A stretch of 37,500 nt of DNA. Origin: Nymphaea colorata (lineage: Eukaryota > Streptophyta > Magnoliopsida > Nymphaeales > Nymphaeaceae). The stretch lies in the NCBI RefSeq assembly GCF_008831285.2, contig NW_022204777.1:1-37500 (forward strand), written 5' to 3'. The translations under genes were made by a program, and so were the position numbers. Below are positions 20,420 through 32,284 of the stretch, one piece after another (within the stretch, counting starts at the first letter, position 1; every line of letters starts with the position of its first letter). Under the pieces are notes generated by a model. The model had not been told where the DNA came from, did no database searches, and worked only from the letters and a program-made list of their open reading frames with translations.

Positions 20420-20626
20420 GGTCAAAACGACAACATAGTGGCCAGGGAAGAGACACATTCAGTCATGTACTTCGTCTTCGAAACTTCTCTTGCTACATTG
20501 TCATACTAGCATGTAAGATTCAATCATGTATTCAGTTTTCAAAACTTGCCTTGGTAGTTTTTTCAACTAGTGTCTAAGGGAAGAGAAATATTCAAGAGAT
20601 TTTAAAAAAGGGAGAGAAAGAACTGG
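20420..20626. other. Spacer before the second duplicated block
   Basis: No gene. Two related stretches about 60 bases apart (TCATGTACTTCGTCTTC and TCATGTATTCAGTTTTC) suggest a small old duplication. Recognisable similarity to the window start begins near 20,627. Confidence 0.4.
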
Positions 20627-21139
20627 AGTGAGAGAGAGAGAGAGAAAAGAAAAATTTTAGAGGGAGAGATCTAAAAAGAATGACAAATCAGAGAGAGAGA
20701 AAGAAAAATAGGAGAGAGAAATAGAAAGATTAAAAGAGAGATTTTGCGTTTTTAAATCCTTTTTCCTGGATGGAAATTAGGATTAACGAGTTTGAAAATA
20801 ATTTAAATGTTATAACAACTTCATTACATTTGTTGTAGGTCAGTGAGAAACTTAAGCTCATAAAGAAATAGTCTAAGCAAAGTCTCCAAAGCCTTTAATT
20901 TCAAGAGTTTTAAATGCTTTTGAAACTATCAAAAAAATCTTTGTATGCATGTGTAAATAGTAAAGAAGACATCCTATCTAATCTTGGGAATTATGAGAAG
21001 ACGCCCCCTCCCATCGTTAGGTATAAGATGAAGCCTAGATAATGAGGAAGCATCGTCTACTCTAGAAGTAGATGAAGGAAGTTCCCCCCCTGTTCCTCTT
21101 GTACTCCAATCTCGTCGAAGGAGCATTTCTAAAGGAAAC

Positions 21140-21484
21140 TCACTCTTTTGGGATTACTAATATAATGACAAATAAATGGTTTATCAAGAGAAGAAGGATA
21201 CAAAGGTGGCTAAAGTAGTGGTCTAAAACTAATAGTATGTTATGTATTAATCTTGAACCTGACCAGATAAAAGGTACCGATCTTGAATCTGACTTCCTCC
21301 CTTGATAATGAATGAGCATGTAAGATTTTGTTGGCCAAATTGCAATAAAAGTCTTACAATAAAACAGAAGGTTTATGGATTTTTGATGAACGACAGAGCT
21401 ATGTGACAGCTTCAATAGGATTTTTGGCGGAGCTTTCTTGATGTGGTTCAGTACCAGAGACTCTAAACAATTTGTTAATGACAA
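21140..21484 (-). other. Unassigned 114-codon open frame, partner of 381-647
   Basis: Reads LTNCLESLVLNHIKKAPPK onward and extends further at its C-terminus than the first copy, ending HLFVIILVIPKE. No family is recognised. Substitutions against copy 1 include several conservative ones, but the number is too small to judge selection by eye. Confidence 0.2.
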
Positions 21485-21616
21485 AAGAAAAAAATAAATT
21501 GCAGTAACACATGAATGTTAAGGGATTGGATTCAACAGAGACTCTAAACAATTTGTTAATGACAAAAGAAAAAAATAAATTGCAGTAACACATGAATGTT
21601 AAGGGATTGGATTCAA
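21455..21616. repeat. Perfect 81-bp tandem duplication
   Basis: CAGAGACTCTAAACAATTTG begins at 21,455 and again at 21,536, and the two 81-base units look identical. The first block (near 634-710) has a single unit, so the duplication is recent and specific to this block. Confidence 0.9.
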
Positions 21617-22593
21617 ATAAAATCTCATGTTACCATATCAAATTTATCGGATATTCATAATTCCAATTCGAATTTGGATTTAAATACGAAGGAAGAAAAA
21701 TCCATGCCATATCCACATTCAAATTTTATTTAAATACAAATTTCAAATTTGATTTTTGATTTACATCCACACCTGAATCCAACTTTTAAATACAAGAGCC
21801 AAAACCACATTATGATATGTTAGGAATGCAAAGATATTCAAAACGTATAAATTGGGTATATGGTAATTCATTTGAAATTGAATTCAAAAGGAAACCTGAA
21901 TCGGAATATGATGGGATATTTAGTTAAAACTGAACCCAAATTCGAACCCAATGAAAAGTCATTTCTTAAATATAAATCCCATTCAATTTTTTTAGTTGAA
22001 GTGTTACTTTTTTCTTATTTCATATCAACTAACTTTTTCAGAGTAATGAATGTGCATTCAAATTCATTACTTCAAAATAGATGTGAATACATAGATGAGG
22101 TTGCTTCTAGAGAATTTTTACAACAACAAAAATACAAAAAATCAATAATTAGTTCTTACAGTTTTAAAAATTGTTATATGAATGATTATGTTATGATTTG
22201 AAGACAAACAAATAAATTAATATGAGATGTTGCACCAATCCAGATAGATGAATTCTCCTGAACAAATACTGCATCCGTTAACACGAAGCTAGGCAGAGAT
22301 ATATAGTGGAGAATTATCAGGCCAACCTCCAAATAACTGAATCATCCAACCACCACCTTTGACATTTCATAATGAAAAAATAAATGCAAAAGATAAAACT
22401 GAAGTGGCTGAACTGGTAATAGTAAAGAAACAAAAATATTTGTTGACAAGTTTCCAATGCTCCAGCTTCTGACACATGCAGTGCATTAGGCAATCACCTC
22501 CCTACCTCAAAAAAAAAAAAAAAAAAAAATAAGCAAAAAGAGAAAGTTGGGTTGGGGGGAGGAGGAGGAGGAGTCATTGCCACCCTTGAGGGA
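21617..22593. other. AT-rich intergenic stretch matching 700-1,672
   Basis: No gene. The frame at 21,860-22,201 is an extended form of the first copy's 904-1,116 frame and has no family resemblance. A run of more than 20 A lies near 22,508. Confidence 0.5.
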
Positions 22594-23378
22594 GTTGAGC
22601 ATAGGCATGGGCCTGCATGATCAGACCCAGCCCAGCCCGGTTACTTTGCGGGCCGGGTATCAACATTACATGCAGCCCGTCATGGCCCGGTAGGCCCAAC
22701 AATTTTTTTATCTTTAATTTTTAAATACATTTTGAAGTCTGTTTCCATTTTAAAGGTTTCAAAGTTTCAAAAGTTGAAAGTTTGCTTTAGTCTTTGTTTT
22801 CTTCCTTCGCCATCGGCGTCTCACCTGGCTGCATCGCCATCATCGCACCTCCTGGCTTGCGCGGCCGTGCCTACCATGCCATCACCAATTTGTTGCCTCT
22901 TGTTCCATATCCAAACCATTTGTCGTCATCCTACTACTGCTCGGCTTGAGGACTCATCGATTCCACTGTCACGGGTCTCCTCTCTCTCTCTCTCTCTCTC
23001 TCTGTGGTGGTTGTTCTCCATTGAAATGAATCCGACGTGAATGATTGTTCTCCGTTGGGCTGAATCAGGTGACATTCGTAAGATGGGGAAGGCAGGACGG
23101 TGGTTGAAGAGCATGTTGTGTTTGGCCCATCCAATCGGAGAGTGAAGCTGTGGAGGAAAGGTGCAGGAGGAAGTGGCAGTCTGGCAGAAGCGATGCCATG
23201 GAGGCAGCAAAAATGGGCCAGCCCTCATACATTCTTATCATGGCCCGGCACCGGGTCCGGCCTGACCCGTTAATAGTTGGGCTGGGTAGCAGGCTGGCCG
23301 GGTCCAAGCCCGGGTAGTTAACCGCACAAAATTGTTGGGTCGGGCTGGCATAGCCTGATGCCCAGGCCTAGTCCAGCA
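22594..23378. mobile_element. Non-autonomous hAT-like element, copy 2 (769 bp plus TSDs)
   Basis: Element 22,602-23,370 with the same TAGGCATGGG and CCCAGGCCTA ends as copy 1. Flanks GTTGAGCA and GTCCAGCA are the same target site, one substitution further decayed. Inherited by block duplication rather than a second insertion. Confidence 0.75.
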
Positions 23379-24714
23379 TGCATCTAGTGTTTCTCTTTTT
23401 ATTTAAAAAACAAGAATGTGGGCCCCTAGGTGGATGGCTGGGTCTTTGTGCAATATATATATATATATGTGAACTAATAATAGATGACAAAACTGCCTTA
23501 TCACTTTTTATCTATGTTGTTCTCCCAACCACCGTCATGAAAATGATCAATTTCTATTCTGCTGGAGGCCACTAGACCAGTTTTCTATGCAATCTAAACT
23601 TATAGACATGATTTTAAATTTGGTAAGAAACAATCACACACACACATATATATATTAAGTTAATCATATTTTGGATGTCAATAATGTTTTTAATAATCTA
23701 AAAATGAATTGCTCTTTTAACATCAAAATTTTGAACATCGTAATCATAGAAAAGAACAATTTTTTCATGAAAATAACTTGAACCGAAACATGATTTTTAT
23801 AAATTTAGTATTAATTATATACATATTAGGAGGTTCACATTTTATTTAAAATATCTTTGAATATAAATTTGAGAGGTATGGCTTTATCCCTTAGCCAAGT
23901 GGTATGGTGTGTATGTGTGCGTATTAATGACATTAGGGATGGGGTACAAAGGCTTCAGACTTGCGATCTCAACCATTAACTACAAAAATACTCTTAAGAT
24001 AACATCTAAAAGGTTAGTTTGTTATAGAAAAAAATGTTTTGAACATTGCACTGAGATGTATATAATTGTCCACTTGGTTCAGCCATCATCTTCTGGTCTC
24101 TCTCTCTCTCCCTCTCTCATATTACTTTATGCGAATCTTAACATTATGAGAAAGATTAAGATGTGGCTCTTGGATTCAATATGTATTTTTGCAACCGAGT
24201 CCAATACGAACTTTATGCTAAATAAATTTGGATTGCGGATCATATATGTAAATTATTTTTACATTATAAAATCAATCAAATAAAAAATTAACAAGAAATC
24301 TAGCAAGTCCAAAAGGGGGAGCTCTAGGGGATGTAGAAGGCTTGGCTTTGGGGATTTTTCTACCAGATTTATTTAGGAGCAAGTAAATTACAAAATTGAA
24401 TTTCTTCTTTAACACAACCTATAAAAAATGTGCCGATGAGTATTTTTCTCATGTATTCTAGTATTATATCAGATCACAACACGATTGATGGGAATTAAAG
24501 TTAATGTGAATGAAGAAAATATAATGAATTGGAGAGAGAAAAGATGCAGCAATATGAACGTAGCTAGTCTGGAAGAGAAGAAGAATACAGTGTAAGAAAT
24601 TGACGAAACAGTGTGAAAGGATTGAAGCCAATGAGTAACAACTGACATAATTGAGGCCGGAATTTCTTGAGCCGTCCAGGGCCGAATTTCTTCTGTAACT
24701 TGATTACTTCAGCG
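23379..24714. other. NLR-B 5' flank
   Basis: Gene-free and parallel to 2,454-3,790, with shorter CA/TA (23,636-23,656) and CT (24,099-24,119) tracts. Presumably contained the promoter; no specific element can be named with confidence. Confidence 0.5.
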
Positions 24715-24862
24715 CTCTACCACTCGCAAGAGGATAATGTGGTGGTGGTGGTGATCAAATGGACCCACCTGTTCAATTTGAATTTCATGTGCAGTTTTTT
24801 GCCTATGTTCTTCGCATCCTTCCGAAAATTGCTTCTCTTCCTCTGCCCTTCAATCTACCGAG

Positions 24863-25968
24863 ATGGGAGCAGTAATAGATGCTCTTGTGCAAACAGCCAT
24901 TTTTACTGCAACCAATTTGTTGAAAGAGATGAAAGACTACATCCTGAATGCCAAAGACGATCTGAAGAAGCTCCAAAGGATCCTGAAAATATTCCAAAAG
25001 GCCATCAAAGATGCTGATTGAGTCCTTTTTCAGCAAGGAGTGCGACACAGAACTATAGTTTGAGCTCAAGGATGTTCTTTATGATGCCGAGGACATCATC
25101 GAAGGATATCGAAGCAAAATTGAGGCCAGCAAGAGGGATCAGGTACGGAAGTGGTCTTTGACCACAGTGCTCTCTTCCTATTAAGAAAAAGTTTCTTTTC
25201 GTTATAAACTTGGTATCAAAATCAATGAAAGGCTTGATAAAATAAAGAAAGATTGGGATATGGTGGATAGGCTCAAAACAACACCAAAAGGGGGTGGTAC
25301 CCTGTTTAATGTGAACATGTCAACCCCAAAGAGGCAACCCGTCACATAGGTATACAACTGCCCATAGGCAGGCAGAATGATAAAAAGGTGTTAGTAGAAA
25401 TGCTCTTGGCGAATGACTTTTGTAGTAAGACTGAGAAGGGTGCTACTTGTATTATCTCCATTGTTGGAAAGGGAGGGATCGGTAAAATGACTCTTGCAAA
25501 CATGGTATTTAATGAAGTTGAACAACAGTTCATGGAACGCAGGTGGTGGGTTTGTGTTTCAAAAGGCCAAACCATAAGGATTTGACTAAGGGAAGTGTGC
25601 AAGGGTTCTGCAGAAAACACTAATTGTTCCTTGACTGACTTATGCACACAATTACTGAACGAGCTCTCAAAGGAAAAAATTTTGTTGGTCCTAGATGATG
25701 TATGGGAAGTAAAATGGTGGGAGGAAGAGATAGGGGGAATATTGATGGCGGGTGCAATCGGGAGCAAAATTTTGATTACCAGTAGAAAGAAATATGTGTC
25801 AGAGGGAATGGGTGCTTTTTATATGCATGAATTACAAGAATTTAGTTTCCACCAAAGTTGGTACTTGTTTGTGAAGGAGGTTTTAAGAGAGGGCCAAACA
25901 GAAGAAGATTTGGTGATGCATAAGATCAAATTTGTTGGAGAGGGAATAGTAAAGAATGTGGTGGGTTA
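24863..25968 (+). pseudogene. NLR-B: CC and partial NB-ARC, truncated pseudogene
   Basis: ATG at 24,863 begins MGAVIDALVQTAIFTATNLL, the best-preserved family start here. The frame ends at TGA (25,019-25,021) after 52 codons, where NLR-A has CGA (Arg). The CC continues in other frames (YDAEDIIEGYRSKIEASK). The linker is intact without the transposon of NLR-A. NB-ARC pieces at 25,388-25,585 and 25,595-25,968 contain GKGGIGKMT (Met codon 25,487-25,489), RRWWVCVS, LVLDDVWE with both Asp residues, and KILITSRKK. An 11-base loss near 25,587 and a stop after QTIRI break the frame. Similarity stops at KNVVG, just before GLPL, where the DNA becomes a copy of sequence near 13,103. GLPL, MHD and all LRRs are absent. 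Confidence 0.9.
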
Positions 25969-26775
25969 TTTTTGCATGTCGCTGGGATTCAGATCCATTG
26001 GAATCTGGTATCCATCGGGCCAATTTAACAACCGCACTACCTAGAAAAGACCCAAGGGCCCCTCATACCTTTCAGCTTAAGTGTCACGAACTCACGTTTA
26101 ATTGTTCATATATGTTTTTGGTATTATCATTTTTAAAAAAGGTAAATTTTGTATAGTGTTTTGCCGATTCACAGTTGAATCAATTGAATTGTTAAAATAG
26201 CCAATTTTACTGAATTGACCAGCTTGATTGATTTGATTCCATGTATGTATGTTTTTTGCAATAGCAGTATTTATAAAAATATAAACTGAACCCTCACAAG
26301 ATGGTTTCCACATCCATAAATGTTTACTACCCACGAATGTTTTTTTAGAAAATCAACAGAGAACGTCAAGATACAACACTCACCGACATTTCATCCAGTT
26401 ATATTAATCATGAGCTGATAAAAATCCAAGCCTCCAAAAGAGTTAATTTTCCTTAATATTTCTGGAACTTACAATAATTTAGTGTGCATTGTCAAGGTAT
26501 CATTTGTTTGCAGGGATATTATATGAGTGTCTAATAAATCCACTCTAAAGATTAGGGCCTCATGAAATAGTACTAAAATTTATGTGTTATCCTTCATCGA
26601 ACACTCACATAATAATGTTCATGCATGTTGTTAAACAACCCCTAAGAGTATTTAATGACAATGAATCTCTTATCGATTATTTCTTTTCTGTGAACAAAGT
26701 ATCATTATTTAAGGGCATAGCTAAGGATGTCGATGTATCTAATATCTGATTAAATTAGAAAGGAAAATAAAAGTG
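25968..26775. repeat. Copy of the 13,103-13,732 region fused to NLR-B
   Basis: TTATTTTTGCATGTC, GATTCAGATCCATTGGAATC and TGGTATCCATCGG match 13,103-13,160; GGAACTTACAATAATTTAG through AATATCTGATTAAATTAG matches 13,428-13,730. Between them, about 26,035-26,455 does not match, so there has been further change. No gene apart from a fortuitous 149-codon frame that runs from NLR-B into this DNA and stops at 26,044. Confidence 0.75.
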
Positions 26776-27348
26776 TTTAGGTTCAATTTCAAACAAATAT
26801 CCTTGTATATTTAGATATGCATGATAAGCGGCTTTGTTTGTTTGAAAAATTCACTAATGTAGATTTGATTTTCATGGTTGGGATTTTGCAATCGTGGAAA
26901 TGTCAATGGCATAAAATTAAATCTATTAAAATTTGTTTAAGTACCACTAAAAAAGCCTAATTAATTTACTAATTATAAGCGACTTTTTTTCTTTTCTACA
27001 CGTACATAGCCGTATACAAAATTTTCGAATGTTTTTGCCATTGATCCACTTCTTTCTCTTCAATTATAAAAATAGGTGAGCATAGCCCATGCGAAAATTA
27101 TTGATTGATACCTAGACAGCCGAGAGTTTTTATAACTAGGCTTTTTGCTATTGAATTATTTACTGTTGATCACAATTTTATCAAGATTAGTGAATATTTG
27201 TGCCATCGCCTTAAATTCCAAATCCTGGATGTATGAACACAAGTATGGCGCATTACTTGGAAGCCAATCCTGGTGATATATCAATGTATCAGCAACACCC
27301 ATGATAGTAAGTATCATTTGCCAAATAATCTTATTGTAAGGATCTAGG
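26776..27348. other. Intergenic stretch, nothing recognised
   Basis: A minus-strand frame (27,156-27,383) reads NKIIWQMILTIMGVADTLIY; it is hydrophobic and I cannot assign it. No inverted ends are seen. Confidence 0.35.
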
Positions 27349-27556
27349 CTGGGGCAGAAGGAGGGGGAGCTGGCAGGAGCCATGGCCCCTCCCCCCTCAT
27401 GTTTTCGAAAAAAAAGTTGGTACTTACATTTTAAAAAAGTTTTTAAATTGGCCTATGTAAATTTTTGAAAAATATTGTTTGTCCCTTTTATAACTTTTGC
27501 AAATACTGTTCTGCCCTTCCTAAAAAAAAATTGCTGGCTTCACCCCTGGATCTCGG
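27341..27556. mobile_element. hAT-like MITE (200 bp) with 8-bp target duplication
   Basis: Element 27,349-27,548 ends CTGGGGCAGAAGG on the left and CACCCCTG on the right (reverse complement CAGGGGTGAAGCCAGC). Flanks GATCTAGG and GATCTCGG match at 7 of 8. A left-truncated partner is at 15,241-15,415. Confidence 0.6.
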
Positions 27557-27935
27557 GGTCTACTGTTTTTTATTTCATATCCATTTCATCTCAAGTTAAT
27601 GAAATTATGAGTACCTCATGTCAGAACAACATCACAATCAATAAGAGAAGAAGAACTAATAAGAAACTAGACTGACATAGAAAATATATCTCTAGGAAGA
27701 AATTCTTGCTTGTGGGTAAGAATTGCCTCCACTGTAGGTTGCATGTGACTATGTAATTTCATAAGATCATCTTGCTTGAGTAGTTGTTCTAGAATCCCCT
27801 ATCCCCAATACTCACACCAAATTTTCACCTTCTTACTGTTACCCAAACACCGCTAGATTTTCCATATTAATGAGAAATGAGCTTTTGGAACATCTAAACT
27901 GAGAACAGGAGAGAGATGGTCCCCTTGTCATCGAC
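27557..27935. other. Intergenic, partly shared with 15,416 and 17,375 regions
   Basis: TTTATTTCATATCCATTTCATC (in part) and the CCCAAACACCGCTAGATT stretch repeat the flanks described at 15,465-17,555, in shortened form. No gene. Confidence 0.5.
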
Positions 27936-27939
27936 CTCT

Positions 27940-28165
27940 ATGGCTACAAAAAGTGGTTTCCTCCCTTCTTAAAGGCAACAACAAAGAAAGCAGTAGAAAC
28001 ACGAGTCATATTTTTCCTCACCCAATCCTTACAAAATCCCAAATAAGAAAGCCCAAAGTGCAGAAAGACAATCTCACTTTGTCAAGAGCTTTTGAAACAT
28101 CTAATTTGAGAAGAAAAATTTGTTCTATATGCCCTTTTCCAAGCTGTTGACCACTTCAAGAGCAA
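27940..28165 (-). mobile_element. LINE reverse-transcriptase fragment
   Basis: Reading the minus strand from about 28,165, LALEVVNSLEKG is followed, after a small shift, by IFLLKLDVSKALDKV and FCTLGFLIWDFV. KLDxSKAxDxV is motif A of LINE reverse transcriptases, with the catalytic Asp, and the preceding anchor (L-x-x-E-V-V-x-S-L) also fits. Stops and shifts lie on both sides, so only a fragment remains. It is about 13 kb from the C-terminal LINE remnant at 14,858 and need not be the same insertion. Confidence 0.6.
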
Positions 28166-28800
28166 GACACATGGATGGTGAATAAATCTACTAGGGAGAT
28201 CAGAAGTACAACTAGTTTATAGATCACATTGCATAATGATATAAGTCAAGACTTTTATATCGATAATGATACTAATTAATAACTAATTATACTTAAAAAA
28301 AAGACTAAAATGCCATTCGGTCTTTTTCATCTATAAATAATCATTGTTTCTACCTTCTAATACATCATCAACCCCTTGGAGCCCTCTCTCTTTGTAAATA
28401 CTTTTTCATTTCTACCTTCTAATATGCCTGACAACCCCTTGGAGTCTTCCCTCTCCTACTCCAAACTTTCTTCTTATCCTATTTTCACTTTAATATCTCT
28501 CTTCAGTGCTTCCTCATTTTCAATCTTGCAGTATTTCTTCTTCTTCAATTTTTATAATCGAGGAGCTCATGAAAGGCTCTTGTCTACTTTCTTCAACTCA
28601 TTGGAGTCCTCATTTGATGACCTTATTTGGTAGTGGAAGCAAAGAAGTGATTTATTCTTCGACTTTATCAAGGTATGTTGATCTTTTCTATTTTTTTTTT
28701 ACTTTTTGATTTCATGTCAAGCCAATTAATCCATAGAGATGGATTCGGAGAGAGAAGGATTTTTCTTAAAGCTATGGGAGTATGAACAATGCAAGTTTGT
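28166..28800. other. Intergenic stretch, nothing recognised
   Basis: AT-rich with two overlapping serine- and phenylalanine-rich frames (28,376-28,709) without family resemblance. Confidence 0.35.
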
Positions 28801-29160
28801 CTTTTCAATTCTCTCTTTCTGTATTTTCTTAAATATCTGTCTTTTCAACTACTTCTTTTTTTTGAAACTATCTCTATTTTTTTAATTCTCTCTCTTTCAA
28901 ATATCTTTCTCTCTCCCACTCTTTCTTTTAGGTTGCTCTCTCTTTAACCTCTCCAATTTTTACTTTCCTCTTCATTTTGCTCTTTCTTTCAATCTCTATC
29001 TTTTCCTTTTTTGAACTTCCTTTCTCACTCTTTTTATTTCTTTCTTTGTTTTTTTTTTGTTCTCCCTCTTCTTTAACTAATCTCTCTTTTTTTTTTCTAG
29101 TTTTTGTCTCTCTTTTATTAATCTCTCTTGTTAATGTCTCTCTTTAAATCTTTCTCTTTT
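28801..29160. repeat. Pyrimidine-rich (CT/TTC) tract
   Basis: Runs of CTCTCTTTC and TTTCTTT fill about 360 bases. Its reverse complement resembles the purine tracts at 1-120 and 20,627-20,745 in composition. No gene. Confidence 0.7.
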
Positions 29161-29379
29161 GGAGTGATTACTATACTTTAAGCTCCTTGCTTAAATCCAA
29201 AGATATGTTGACAAAGAAAGTGTGTGATGTAAATGGAGACATGGCTACTGATGAACATTACACATGCCATTTTATATGGAGCAAATATTAAGATAAGTTG
29301 GACCGATAACCTATTGTACAATAAGAGATCCTGTGCGCCCAAATTTAAATATGGAGCAGATATTTGAATCTTGTGGAAT

Positions 29380-30870
29380 GCATCAGGGATCCACTCCCAC
29401 CAAAAAAAAAAAATGGACGGCTAGAAGGAAACCCATCAGTAAAAATTCGGTTGACGATTAACGACGGTGACAATGAAAAGCGTCATGTTGATTGATGACA
29501 TGTCCATGGGCATCTATAAAGACTAGATATTTACCAACTATTATGGGAACCATCAGTATTGAAATGAGTATCACTAACGTCCAATGAGAACCATCATTGC
29601 TTATTGAATCACTAATGTTCGATTCCGCTGTCACTAATGGTGAGTCTTCCCTTAAACGTGTAGACAACCCATTGTTTACTGAGTTATCTTGAGCACATCA
29701 ATAAATATACAACTTTTTCGAACCGCGTATCAATGCCATCAGTATTTATCTAGGTGACGTTGTTTCTTCTGTCAGCATATTTTTAAAAGCTTGCTCACAG
29801 TTTCTCATGATATATCTTCCTTTATGACTGATGGTTTTTCGTCTTCCATCAATGAACACTTATCCTTATTTTTCTGTTGCAATCAGGGGCTTGAGACAAC
29901 TTGTGTTAAGGTCCCCAAGGTAGATACTAAATGTACAAAGGTAGATATGCTCATAGATAGTGTAAATCAAATTATAGCTTCACTTGTGGGATCATTCGGT
30001 TAAGTTTCAAATATATTTTCTATTAAAATCATGCATACCATTTCTTGTAACATATTTTACTTGTTCTATGCAACTTTGCCGCCTGATTTACGCCATTGAT
30101 AAGTATAGATGAAATTTGAAGTCTAGATTATTGGACTTCGTTTCATGTTTTGAATATTATTACCAACACCATTGGAATATCTAAGATGGGCTACATGTAT
30201 CAAAAAATTTGTTACACTTATTCATACATATGTACTTGTTAATTAAGGATAATATCAATTCATTTGTCTGTTAATCAATAATATGTTCTGTATAATACAT
30301 TGATTGCATTTTGTTCTGTTATTGATATCGTGCAAGGTTTTTTTGTATTCCTATTTTCCAGGTTGTACATGATATAGTATAATATAAAACATATTACAAC
30401 CTTTTACTGACAGGTATCTCACATCAGTAAAAGTGCAATCTAGCGTCCATAAAATAGCTATTACTGACAGGAAGCAATTGTCAATATTAAATATTAATTT
30501 TTCTGGTGGGTATTTCCGTTAGTAAAAAGTGCACTGATGGTAGCCAGTCGTTACTATATCTGGTACACTGTAGTGACAGCTGCGGGTGTGTCAGTAAATC
30601 CTTAGCAATACAAGATGGCCACTATTTTTAGTGTAAGTGCACAAATGACTGACTGATGTAAGCAAGCGTCGCTACCCCATGCAATACACTAACAGCAACA
30701 GCCATTAGTATAATTCGACATCTACTAACGGTCTAGTGGACCCCGTCATTGAAATATTTAGTAGCACAATCTACACTCATGGATCCTGACGTCCATCAAT
30801 AAAAGTATTAATGGTGGTCTAGACATTTTTAATTGACGTTTTTTTAAATGTCAATAATGTTTTCTTTTTG
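29380..30870. mobile_element. Possible CACTA-like element remnant
   Basis: Short words of the type (C)ATCAGTAAAA, TTACTGACAGG and CACTAACG recur many times in both orientations, for example near 29,437, 29,548, 29,735, 30,404, 30,422, 30,463, 30,588 and 30,820. Dense short inverted subterminal repeats of this kind are typical of CACTA (En/Spm) elements. One CACTA word in reverse orientation is near 30,640 (TTTTTAGTG). I cannot fix the ends or a 3-bp target duplication, and no transposase is seen; a 70-codon frame at 29,791 is unassigned. Confidence 0.35.
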
Positions 30871-31418
30871 ATGATCCAAGCCTTAGGATGCCAATAAATT
30901 GGATTTGGACCATATGTATCGTTTTATAATGTCCAGTTACCGATGCAAACTGACCAGCAGTAGGCTCCCATGTTTTATTAAGAACGGGATGAAATTGGAA
31001 ACTATACACAAACTATAAATGTCCGATTTATTGGATATGGTCCACCTATTTCAAAACGAATTCAAATGTGGCAACATTTCAATCTAACTTTTGTATTCAT
31101 AATCTGAATTTTATATGAATTTGACTTTTTAATTAGCATTCTCTATACAAATCCAGCTTCTAAATAAACAACTAATCATTTCAAACGACAGTAGTTGATA
31201 TTTTAAGAATCGACTTCCAAAATACATGGATATCGGATAGACATTTGTTTAAAATTGAACATAAATTTAAATCAAATCAAATATTGACTGACTCAAAAAA
31301 CTCAAGCTGGAGCTCAACTTGACGATACAACATCGAGCTCGAACCCAACTTATTTAGCTTGCTTATGCTAAATATGTACTGTTTCTTTTAACTTGTTTAG
31401 TTAGTACTCGTTTAACAT
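30871..31418. other. Intergenic, with hAT-MITE-like vocabulary
   Basis: About 30,900-31,290 contains GGATTTGGACC and TTGGATATGG-type words like the MITEs at 18,332 and 19,047, but no clear ends. No gene. Confidence 0.4.
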
Positions 31419-31779
31419 GATGTCCCCATGATTGGGCTTAGGATCAGGATTGCTGGGACTCATACAAATCTAGTTCAGCTGTTGTTTTTCAACAGACTCT
31501 GTTTGACAGAACCATGAGCTCAGTACTAAGTGTGAAAGGTCTCTCTAACGATAGCAACAAATTAAGATCAAGTGGCACTAGCCAGGCAAGGTTGGTTCAG
31601 ACCAATTACATGGCCAGGCTAGATTTTCTAGCTAGTCTTTCTAGCAATTTGCTTTCATGTTGGCTTTCTTGATTTCATACACATAAAGCTGCAGTTGAGG
31701 GTTTAAAAGAAGAAATCCAACATTTTTCGCACAGTGGTAAAAATGTACAGTTCATTAAGTACCTCGGTTGTTGCTGTGG

Positions 31780-31819
<40 letters not shown>

Positions 31820-31944
31820 TTTATATATATATATATATATATGTGCGTGCGTGTGTGTGTGTGTGTGTCTGTATAACAGTAGAACTCGATCCCATTTGCA
31901 ATCTGCTTGCCACAGAAGGACAGCAAGTTGTAGAAATTAAAGGA
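31419..31944. repeat. Left direct repeat flanking NLR-C
   Basis: GATGTCCCCATGAT, TTCAGCTGTTGT, GCAGTTGAGGGTTTAAAA and ATGTACAGTTCATTAAGTAC occur in the same order and orientation at 36,889 onward. It contains TA and GT microsatellites (31,782-31,870). Small frames over the microsatellite are artefacts. Confidence 0.85.
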
Positions 31945-32284
31945 AAATAAGAGAGGAAAGCTTCAGCTTTGGAAGCTTTTTTGATCAGTGTGTGAAGGGT
32001 GTGGAATAGTTGGGTCTGATTTTAACCCAGATGTTTATCTTGAACAAATTTAAGTGTTTTTTCTTTTTGACGAAAATAAAGTTCATGCAATGCACGGGAT
32101 TGTTTGCCAATTATGTATTGTGGTCCATACCGCTGTCTACAAACTACAAAGTCTATTTTTTTCTTTTCATTTTTGCTTGGATCTTGATGGCTGGGGCGAG
32201 CCAGGCGTGTTATACATTCACTTGCTGTCACTGAATTTTGGCCATATTATAATCAAGTAAATTGCTGAGAAACATGTGACCCAG
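31945..32284. other. Spacer, nothing recognised
   Basis: No gene or repeat is seen; overlapping short frames near 32,010-32,260 on both strands lack family resemblance. Confidence 0.35.

Larger units (their letters stand above)
20627..25968. repeat. Second copy of the 1-5,965 block
   Basis: Order and sequence follow 1-5,965: GA-rich tract, unassigned minus-strand frame, hAT-like element, microsatellites, NLR leader, CC and NB-ARC. Differences are an extra 200 bases near 21,020-21,215, an 81-bp tandem duplication at 21,455, shorter CA/TA tracts, and absence of the 871-bp transposon. Matching positions are about 20.0-20.9 kb apart. Confidence 0.9.

Noticed and set aside
25595-26044. 149-codon frame of NLR-B ending YPSGQFNNRTT
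   Set aside because: The last 25 or so residues come from unrelated DNA after the junction near 25,968, so they are not an NLR domain or a designed fusion.
31734-31950. Frames with long YIYIYI runs
   Set aside because: They translate a TA/GT microsatellite.
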